Of a DNA stretch of 11,651 bases, positions 6,955-11,651 are shown in pieces; position 1 is the stretch's first letter, and every line of letters starts with the position of its first letter. The stretch covers positions 1 through 11,651 of the forward strand of contig CAMVLN010000041.1 in assembly GCA_947168325.1 (NCBI GenBank), read 5' to 3'. Both the position numbers and the translations under genes were made by a program. Source of the stretch: an uncultured Elusimicrobia bacterium (lineage in GTDB: Bacteria; Elusimicrobiota; Endomicrobiia; Endomicrobiales; Endomicrobiaceae). The notes beneath the pieces are model-generated. The model was not told the DNA's origin. It did no database searches and saw only the letters and a list, made by a program, of their open reading frames with translations.

Positions 6955-8345
6955 TGTTTTTCCTCCATTGATGTTGGTGCTTTATTATAAAATTTTGTAT
7001 AATTCCCTTCAAATAATAAATGAACTGTATCTACTGGTCCGTTTCTCTGTTTGGCTATTATTATCTCTGCATCGTTTTTTATGGCAGGGTCTAAATCCTG
7101 TCCTTTATCTTTAACATAATATCCTTCTCTATGAACAAATGCTACAACATCAGCATCTTGTTCTATAGCTCCGGAATCTCTTAAATCTGATAACATTGGT
7201 CTGGTATCTTTCCCTCTTCTTTCTGTTTGTCTGGATAGTTGAGATAATGCAACGACTGGAACATTCAAATCTTTAGCTAGCGATTTTAGAGATCTTGAAA
7301 TTTCTGCAGTTTCTATTTGTTTTGATTCATACTTCTTGCCATTACCTATACCTCTTATCAATTGTAAATAATCAATAATTATTAAAGATAATTGTTTTCC
7401 TTTTTTTTCAAGTTTAGTTGCTAACTTTTTTGCAGTAGCTCTTATTTCTATAGATGTCATATCTGCATCGCAAATATACATGTCAGATTTAGCAATTTTT
7501 TCCATGGCTAGAGTGAGCTTTTGCCAATCAGTATTTTTAAAATTTCCTTTCCTTAAGTCTTGCCCGTTGACCTGTGCTACAGATGCTAAAAATCTCATCA
7601 TTAGAGCTTCTTTAGACATTTCCAATGAAAATATTGCCACTGATTTTGGTTCTTTTGACATTATAGAAACATATTCTGCGATATTTAAAGCAAAGGCAGT
7701 TTTACCCATAGAAGGTCTTCCTGCAATTATTATTAACTCTGATGGTTGAAGTCCTGCAGTAATTTTATCAAGTTCTGTAAAACCTGTTCTAAGACCTGGA
7801 ACATTATTTCTATCTTTAAACAAATTTTCAAGTTTACTAACTACTGATGGGATTAGCTCTTGTGGAGTAGCAAAATCGTTTATAATATTTTGCTTTGATA
7901 CATTAAATAATGCACTTTGTGCACTGTCTAATATGGTTTCAGAAGGCAAATCTTCTGAAAAAGCATCAGTAACCATACTAGAACCTACATTTATTATTTG
8001 CCTTAAGATAGATTTATCTTTTACAATATTTGCATAATATTCTACATTTGCTGCTGTTTGAGCTATATCCATTAAGCTAAATAAATATTTTGTTCCGCCA
8101 GCATCATTAAACAATTTATTGTTTTTTAATCTATTGGTTAATGTAATAGGTTCTGCAACTTCTTTTTCACTTAATTCTATTATTGTAGCAAAAATAAGTT
8201 TATGAACTTCTTTATAAAAATCTTCTTCTTTAACTAGTTCTTGTGCCTTTATTATAGCATCTTTTTCTATAAGCATTGCCCCTAATAAAGCCATTTCTGC
8301 ATCTAATGCTTGAGGTGGAGCTTTTCTCTCTAAATCTTTAGGCAT
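6951..8345 (-). CDS. dnaB: Replicative DNA helicase DnaB
   Basis: A 464-residue hexameric replicative helicase, full length for the family. The N-terminal domain (about 8-110) begins with APPQALDAEMALLGAML, the standard start and primase-interacting collar. After a linker, the RecA-like domain shows GLRTGFTELDKI (184-195), Walker A GRPSMGKT (209-216), FSLEMSKE (239-246), Walker B LIIIDYLQL (321-329), the loop with ALSQLSRQTERRGKD (366-380) and SDLRDSGAIEQDAD (386-399), and the arginine-finger segment AKQRNGP (431-437). No intein or insertion is present. An AAGGAGA Shine-Dalgarno at 8351-8357 lies five bases from the ATG, and a strong promoter lies just beyond. It leads the dnaB-alr-mlaE-radical SAM unit. 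Identification is secure. Confidence 0.97.
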   Translation of the reverse strand: MPKDLERKAPPQALDAEMALLGAMLIEKDAIIKAQELVKEEDFYKEVHKLIFATIIELSEKEVAEPITLTNRLKNNKLFNDAGGTKYLFSLMDIAQTAANVEYYANIVKDKSILRQIINVGSSMVTDAFSEDLPSETILDSAQSALFNVSKQNIINDFATPQELIPSVVSKLENLFKDRNNVPGLRTGFTELDKITAGLQPSELIIIAGRPSMGKTAFALNIAEYVSIMSKEPKSVAIFSLEMSKEALMMRFLASVAQVNGQDLRKGNFKNTDWQKLTLAMEKIAKSDMYICDADMTSIEIRATAKKLATKLEKKGKQLSLIIIDYLQLIRGIGNGKKYESKQIETAEISRSLKSLAKDLNVPVVALSQLSRQTERRGKDTRPMLSDLRDSGAIEQDADVVAFVHREGYYVKDKGQDLDPAIKNDAEIIIAKQRNGPVDTVHLLFEGNYTKFYNKAPTSMEEKQ

Positions 8346-8385
8346 TCACTTCTCCTTATAACTGCTAATAATTGTGTAGGGAAAG

Positions 8386-8414
8386 ATTATATTCAATAAT
8401 CATTTAAAAATCAA
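8386..8414 (-). promoter_or_regulatory. Sigma-70-type promoter for the dnaB unit
   Basis: Read on the minus strand: -35 TTGATT (8414-8409), a 17-base spacer, then an exact TATAAT -10 (8391-8386). The predicted start near 8379 gives a leader of about 34 bases that includes the AAGGAGA ribosome site of dnaB. Confidence 0.6.
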
Positions 8415-8472
8415 CAAATTGTAATTATTCATAACATAGTGAAATTTTTAATTAAAATTATTTTATCAAAAA

Positions 8473-8543
8473 TTTATTAATAAAATTATATGGGTATTAT
8501 ATATTTTAACCATTTATAAATCATTATACATTTTATTAATAAA
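8473..8543. repeat. Duplicated 12-bp palindrome TTTATTAATAAA
   Basis: The same perfect 12-bp palindrome occurs at 8473-8484 and 8532-8543, 59 bases apart start to start. It lies in the spacer between dnaB and etfB. The sequence is all A/T in a very AT-rich region, so the match may be chance; a DNA-bending or regulator site is the alternative. Confidence 0.3.
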
Positions 8544-8610
8544 TTATTTATTTGTATCTTCAACTTCTAGTTATATTTAAAACCATGTGATATATTTCAA
8601 TTTGTGTTTT

Positions 8611-8630
8611 ATTACCAAAAGGTAATTTTT
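8611..8630 (+). terminator. Terminator-like hairpin ATTACC-AAAA-GGTAAT-TTTT
   Basis: A perfect 6-bp stem (8611-8616 with 8621-8626) closes an AAAA loop and is followed directly by TTTT on the + strand, the layout of a small intrinsic terminator. No + strand gene precedes it, so it would end an unseen short transcript or sit in a long leader upstream of etfB. Confidence 0.38.
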
Positions 8631-8635
8631 GTGCA

Positions 8636-8647
8636 TAACAATTGTTA
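8636..8647. repeat. 12-bp palindrome TAACAATTGTTA
   Basis: A perfect 12-bp palindrome with core CAATTG lies five bases after the hairpin's T-run. The same core occurs in the palindrome at 8726-8737, so the two may be related operator sites for the etf genes. The outer bases differ. Confidence 0.3.
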
Positions 8648-8725
8648 AATTTTCTAATTCTTTTTCTTTCTTCCTTCGTTCTATTATTTTATAAAAAAAG
8701 TTGTATATATATTTTATCTTTAACA

Positions 8726-8737
8726 ATGCAATTGCAT
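8726..8737. promoter_or_regulatory. 12-bp palindrome ATGCAATTGCAT, candidate operator
   Basis: A perfect 12-bp palindrome, richer in G/C than its surroundings, ends 13 bases before the -35 of the likely etfB promoter. A further TGCAT half-site (8742-8746) follows. The position suits a dimeric activator or repressor of the etf unit; no regulator gene is visible in the window. Confidence 0.38.
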
Positions 8738-8750
8738 AAAGTGCATAGAT

Positions 8751-8780
8751 TTGATACCATTTATAAAGTATAAATAAAAT
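8751..8780 (+). promoter_or_regulatory. Sigma-70-type promoter for etfBA
   Basis: TTGATA (-35, 8751-8756; 5 of 6 consensus) and TAAAAT (-10, 8775-8780; 5 of 6) are separated by 18 bases. The predicted start near 8787 gives a short leader containing the GGAGG ribosome site. Confidence 0.5.
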
Positions 8781-8798
8781 TTGTCGTAGATTAGTTTT

Positions 8799-8803
8799 GG
8801 AGG
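8799..8803 (+). promoter_or_regulatory. Shine-Dalgarno GGAGG that fixes the etfB start
   Basis: GGAGG lies six bases before the ATG at 8810 but only three bases before the in-frame TTG at 8807. The spacing favours ATG 8810 as the start. Confidence 0.75.
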
Positions 8804-8809
8804 ATATTG

Positions 8810-9595
8810 ATGCACATACTAGTTTGTATTAAACAAGTACCAGGAACAACTAATGTTCAAATTGATACTGAAAAAGGTACTCTAAAAAGAGAAGGTGTTG
8901 AAGCAATAATAAATCCTTTTGATGAATATGCTATAGAAGAAGCGGTTAGACTTAAAGAAAAAATTGGTGGAAAGGTTACAGTTGTTACAATGGGTCCACC
9001 ACAAGCAGAATCTGCATTAAGACAAGCAATTTCAGTTGGTTGTGATGAAGCTATACTTATTGGAGATAGAGCTTTTGCAGGGGCAGACACATGGGCAACG
9101 GCTTATGCAATATCTACAGCAATAAAGACTATTAGTGATTTTGGTGTAATATTTTGTGGAAAGCAAGCAACAGATGGAGACACAGCACAAGTTGGTCCTT
9201 CAGTAGCAGAAATGTTGAATATTCCACATATTGCTTATGTTAAAAAAATAGAAGAGGTTGGAGAAAGTTCTATAAAAGTTCAAAGAATGATGGAAGATGG
9301 GTACGATTTAATTGAAACACAATTTCCTTGTTTGCTTACAGTAGTAAAAGAAATAAATACTCCAAGAATACCATCTCTTAGAGGTAAAATGTTGGCAAAA
9401 AAAGCAGTTATAAAACAATTAAATGCTCAAGCAATAAATGCAGATACTAAAAAAACTGGTCTTGCCGGATCGCCTACACAAGTTAAGAAAATTTTTACAC
9501 CACCACAGAGAAAGGGTGGACAGGTATTTGATGGGGAAGCTAAAGACATAGCAATACAGTTAGTACAAAGGTTGAAAGATAATAGATTGATATAG
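8810..9595 (+). CDS. etfB: Electron transfer flavoprotein beta subunit
   Basis: A 261-residue EtfB/FixA-family subunit, full length. It pairs with EtfA in the cytosol as a flavoprotein heterodimer passing electrons between a dehydrogenase partner, NADH and ferredoxin or quinone, depending on type. Visible motifs are MHILVCIKQVPGT at the start, INPFDEYAIEEAVRLKE (34-50), TVVTMGPPQAE with the SVGCDEAILIGD strand, and the nucleotide-binding loop GKQATDGDTAQVGP (about 118-131). The C-terminal arm (about 195-261) wraps the partner, as in the family. The DGDTAQVGP loop is like that of bifurcating-type beta subunits, where it holds a second FAD; assigning bifurcation from this alone would be too strong. 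etfA follows after 12 bases, with its ribosome site overlapping the etfB stop. Confidence 0.95.
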   Translation: MHILVCIKQVPGTTNVQIDTEKGTLKREGVEAIINPFDEYAIEEAVRLKEKIGGKVTVVTMGPPQAESALRQAISVGCDEAILIGDRAFAGADTWATAYAISTAIKTISDFGVIFCGKQATDGDTAQVGPSVAEMLNIPHIAYVKKIEEVGESSIKVQRMMEDGYDLIETQFPCLLTVVKEINTPRIPSLRGKMLAKKAVIKQLNAQAINADTKKTGLAGSPTQVKKIFTPPQRKGGQVFDGEAKDIAIQLVQRLKDNRLI

Positions 9596-9607
9596 GAGAT
9601 ATAAAAA

Positions 9608-10807
9608 ATGGCAAATAAAATAGTTATATCTACAGATAAGTGTATAGGCTGTGGTGTATGTGAGAATACTTGTCCGTTTGGTGCAATATCTTTGAAAGAT
9701 GGTAAAGCAGTTGTTGATATGGAACAATGTAGATTTTGTGGATCTTGTGTAGATGTTTGTGGGGTAAAAGCAATTACAATGCAAAAAGAAGAAGTTAAAG
9801 ATGTAGTTGATAAATCTTTGTATAAAGGTGTATGGGTTTATGCAGAACAAAGACATGGTGAAATATCTTCAGTTGTATATGAACTATTAAATAAAGGTGC
9901 AGAACTTGCAAAAACATTAGAAGTTTCTTTAAGTGCAATACTTATTGGTTCAAACATATCTTCAAAAGCACAAGATTTAATAAATAGAGGAGCAAATAAA
10001 GTTTATGTTTATGATGATCCCATTTTAGCAGAGTTTCAGGACGACCCATATAGTTGCATATTAGCAGATTTAATAAAAGAAGAAAAGCCAGAAATTGTTC
10101 TTATGGGAGCAACAAATATTGGTAGATCTTTTGCATCAAGAGTTGCGGCAAAAATTTATACAGGTCTTACAGCAGATTGTACGGCTTTAGAAATAGATAG
10201 CAAAACTAGAAATCTTATGCAAACAAGGCCAGCATTTGGCGGAAATATTATGGCTACAATTCTTACTCCTAATCATAGACCGCAAATGGCAACTGTAAGG
10301 CATAAGGTGTTTAAGGAAGCACCTATTCAAGAAGGTAGAAAAGGTGAAATAATAAATAAAAATATAAACTCACAAACAATTCTTAACAGGACAAAATTTT
10401 TAGGTTTCTTTAAAGATAGTAGTGCAGAAGTAAATATTTCTGATGCAGATATTATAGTTTCAGGTGGGAGAGGATTAGGAAATTCTGAAGGATTCAAACT
10501 TCTAAAAGAGTTAGCAGATTTGTTAGGTGGAGCTGTTGGAGCTTCAAGGGCAGCAGTGGATTCAAATTGGATTTCCTATTCCCATCAAGTAGGACAAACA
10601 GGTAGAACTGTTGCTCCAAAAATTTATGTTGCTTGTGGAATTTCAGGGCAAATTCAACATATGGTTGGGATGAGTTCTGCAGATACAATTATTGCTATAA
10701 ATAAAGATAAAGATTGCCCAATGATGAAAACAGCAACATATTCTTTAGTTGGTGATTTGTACGAAATAATTCCAGCTATAATAAATGAGATTAAAAAAAC
10801 TAAGTAA
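9608..10807 (+). CDS. etfA: EtfA with N-terminal 2[4Fe-4S] ferredoxin domain
   Basis: A 399-residue electron transfer flavoprotein alpha subunit, about 70 residues longer than plain EtfA because of a ferredoxin domain. Residues 1-58 hold two CxxCxxCxxxC sets: Cys12, Cys15, Cys18, Cys22 and Cys41, Cys44, Cys47, Cys51. EtfA domain I follows (about 73-245), with RPAFGGNIMATI (207-218) at its hallmark segment. The FAD domain (about 275-399) shows SGGRGLGNSEGF (285-296), SYSHQVGQTGRTVAPK (323-338), ACGISGQIQH (342-351) and AIINEIKK. Such fusions are known from bifurcating complexes such as the caffeyl-CoA reductase (CarE) and lactate dehydrogenase (LctC) systems of Acetobacterium. AGGAGAT overlapping the etfB stop is its ribosome site. 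The usual acyl-CoA dehydrogenase or lactate dehydrogenase partner is absent from the window. Identity is secure; bifurcation and the partner are inferred. Confidence 0.95.
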   Translation: MANKIVISTDKCIGCGVCENTCPFGAISLKDGKAVVDMEQCRFCGSCVDVCGVKAITMQKEEVKDVVDKSLYKGVWVYAEQRHGEISSVVYELLNKGAELAKTLEVSLSAILIGSNISSKAQDLINRGANKVYVYDDPILAEFQDDPYSCILADLIKEEKPEIVLMGATNIGRSFASRVAAKIYTGLTADCTALEIDSKTRNLMQTRPAFGGNIMATILTPNHRPQMATVRHKVFKEAPIQEGRKGEIINKNINSQTILNRTKFLGFFKDSSAEVNISDADIIVSGGRGLGNSEGFKLLKELADLLGGAVGASRAAVDSNWISYSHQVGQTGRTVAPKIYVACGISGQIQHMVGMSSADTIIAINKDKDCPMMKTATYSLVGDLYEIIPAIINEIKKTK

Positions 10808-10824
10808 CAGCAGAGGTAGTAAAA

Positions 10825-11286
10825 ATGAAAAAATTTTTAACATTATTGGTAGCTGTTTTGTTAAGTAGTTCAGTAGGTTTGTTGTTTGCAGTAGATACAG
10901 CAACATTTGTAGATTTATGTAAAACAGCAGGCATAAACACAATAAAGTCGGCTATATCTAATGGAGCAGATGTTAACTCCACATTGCAAGATGGTACAAC
11001 TGCATTGATGTCAGCTTGCCAAAACAAAACAAGTTCAGCAGTTAATATAGTAACTACATTATTAAGTTCAGGAGCAAATATTAATGCAGTAAATTCTTTA
11101 GGAAAAACTGCTTTTGATTATGCTAAAACAAATACAAAGTATGGTAAACAGATTACAGCATTATTAGAAAAAGCCAAAACAACAATAAATTCAGCTAAAA
11201 ATTCTACAGCTGCAACAGTAGCTTCAACATTAGTTTCGTCAACAACTGTTAAGAGTGGTTTGAAAAGTTTGTTCCGTTCTAAATAA
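10825..11286 (+). CDS. Small exported ankyrin-repeat protein
   Basis: A 153-residue protein with a signal peptide (MKKFLTLLVAVLLSSSVGLLFA, here residues 1-22, basic N-terminus then hydrophobic core), so probably periplasmic or secreted. Two to three ankyrin repeats follow: a degenerate first unit ending SAISNGADVNS (42-52), a clear second with DGTTALMSAC (56-65) to LLSSGANINAVNS (79-91), and a third beginning LGKTAFDYAK (92-101). Residues 118-153 form a Ser/Thr/Ala-rich, basic tail of no known fold. Ankyrin repeats bind proteins; the ligand is unknown. A GAGGT ribosome site lies 17 bases or less after the etfA stop, so the gene probably shares the etf transcript, though a functional link with EtfBA is not evident. 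Signal and repeats are clear; no enzymatic role is suggested. Confidence 0.8.
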   Translation: MKKFLTLLVAVLLSSSVGLLFAVDTATFVDLCKTAGINTIKSAISNGADVNSTLQDGTTALMSACQNKTSSAVNIVTTLLSSGANINAVNSLGKTAFDYAKTNTKYGKQITALLEKAKTTINSAKNSTAATVASTLVSSTTVKSGLKSLFRSK

Positions 11287-11297
11287 AGAATATTTAT

Positions 11298-11304
11298 AGG
11301 AGGG
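11298..11304 (+). promoter_or_regulatory. Strong Shine-Dalgarno AGGAGGG
   Basis: AGGAGGG lies six bases before an ATG at 11311 and fixes the start of the last, edge-truncated gene. It is the strongest ribosome site in the window. Confidence 0.8.
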
Positions 11305-11310
11305 TTTTTA

Positions 11311-11651
11311 ATGAAAAAATTATTGTTTATGTTAGCTGTGGTATGTCTTGTTTTTTTTGCATGTGGTACGAAAGATGGAGATTCTACGGCGAATGTTTCT
11401 AGCAGGGATGATAGTGCAGCTTTTACTAAAGCAAATGAACTTGCAGGAACCGCAAAGAAAGAATTAGAACTGGGAGGAAGCAAAGATAAAGCTCTTAAGC
11501 TATTTAATGAGGCTTTAGAAATAAAAGAAATACCGTGGGTACTTGGTGATAGAGGAAAATTAAAAATTGATATGAATGATATTGAAGGAGCAATAGTAGA
11601 TTTGACAAAAGCAATAAATGCTGAAAAAAGAGGTATTTACTATATTTGGAG
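11311..11651 (+). CDS. Probable TPR lipoprotein, truncated by window edge
   Basis: An open frame of 113 codons and two further bases runs off the right edge with no stop. It begins MKKLLFMLAVVCLVFFAC, a lipoprotein-type signal: basic start, hydrophobic core, and Cys18 after FFA (a degenerate lipobox), followed by a charged, flexible GTKDGDS region. From about residue 54 the sequence is helical and fits tetratricopeptide repeats: ALKLFNEALEIKEIPW, then GDRGKLKIDMNDIEGAIVD and LTKAINAEKRGIYYIW, with the paired Ala/Gly/Tyr positions of TPR units. It is likely an envelope-anchored protein-binding scaffold. The 24-base gap after the ankyrin gene suggests co-transcription, forming a pair of exported repeat proteins. 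The C-terminal extent and number of TPRs are not visible. Confidence 0.75.
   Translation, partial: MKKLLFMLAVVCLVFFACGTKDGDSTANVSSRDDSAAFTKANELAGTAKKELELGGSKDKALKLFNEALEIKEIPWVLGDRGKLKIDMNDIEGAIVDLTKAINAEKRGIYYIW

Larger units (their letters stand above)
8577..8828 (-). pseudogene. Long open frame without start, possible gene remnant
   Basis: Between a stop at 8829-8831 and the TAA at 8577-8579 one minus-strand frame stays open for about 83 codons, nearly all in the spacer upstream of etfB. It reads as an aromatic/hydrophobic stretch with YQIYALYAIALLKIKYIY, then a charged segment KIIERRKKEKELENL, then basic hydrophobic residues to KYITWF. Beyond the stop the same frame gives LEVEDTNK before another TAA at 8544-8546. 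There is no ATG or GTG before the charged segment; the only early start is a TTG at 8724-8726, without a ribosome site. It overlaps the likely etfB promoter and the first 19 bases of etfB on the opposite strand. Either it is a 3' fragment of a decayed gene or chance openness in AT-rich DNA. I do not recognise a family. Confidence 0.2.

Noticed and set aside
8807..8809. TTG start for etfB one codon upstream
   Set aside because: It would be only three bases from GGAGG, while the ATG at 8810 has six-base spacing and matches the usual EtfB start.
8346..8809. Replication origin in the AT-rich spacer beside dnaB
   Set aside because: No cluster of DnaA boxes (TTATNCACA-type) is visible, and dnaB location does not mark oriC.
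11118..11483. Open frame of 121 codons on the - strand
   Set aside because: It runs antisense across the ankyrin and lipoprotein genes, both of which have ribosome sites and signal peptides; it is a shadow of their A/C/T-rich codons.
1..11651. CRISPR array, tRNA, rRNA, transposase or integrase genes
   Set aside because: No regularly spaced repeats, cloverleaf-like sequence or recognisable mobile-element protein was seen on either strand.

Overview
The window is AT-rich throughout, with A/T-heavy third codon positions. It comes from a bacterium with an outer membrane: it encodes a PorV/PorQ-type outer-membrane barrel, an MlaE-type lipid-transport permease, a signal-peptide-bearing ankyrin protein and a probable lipoprotein. 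TGA is used as a stop (dnaB), so the standard code applies. A ferredoxin-fused electron-transfer flavoprotein and a PflA-like radical SAM protein point to an anaerobe. PorV-type proteins, very low GC and secreted ankyrin/TPR proteins together fit Elusimicrobiota (Endomicrobia-like) best. That placement is inferred from protein character only; a spirochaete such as Brachyspira is a weaker alternative.

Layout. Bases 1-335 hold an unrecognised, apparently decayed coding remnant on the + strand with a purine-rich composition unlike its neighbours; 336-595 is AT-rich with two hairpins. A tight minus-strand unit follows (3334 to 596): a PorV/PorQ-like barrel, a P-loop nucleotide kinase and a BaiN/YhiN-type flavoprotein, joined by 1-base and 8-base overlaps. 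A divergent 244-base spacer leads to ybaK on the + strand, possibly leaderless. ybaK is convergent with a second minus-strand unit (8345 to 4119): dnaB, alr, mlaE and a COG1313-type radical SAM gene, joined by a 4-base overlap, a 1-base gap and direct abutment, with a good promoter and Shine-Dalgarno in front of dnaB. A 464-base divergent spacer (8346-8809) carries promoters, palindromes, a small terminator-like hairpin and a long open but startless minus-strand frame. The last unit is on the + strand: etfB, etfA (with an N-terminal 2[4Fe-4S] ferredoxin domain), a small exported ankyrin-repeat protein, and a TPR lipoprotein cut by the window edge.

How the genes work together. dnaB (replication fork), alr (D-alanine for peptidoglycan) and mlaE (envelope lipid transport) form a growth/envelope operon, but no MlaF ATPase or MCE partner is present. 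EtfBA would be the electron-handling core of a flavin-based enzyme complex, with the ferredoxin domain giving a low-potential electron route; its dehydrogenase partner is not in the window. The clearest candidates for a second look are the ferredoxin-EtfA fusion with its unusual downstream neighbours, the orphan mlaE, and the two candidate decayed genes.
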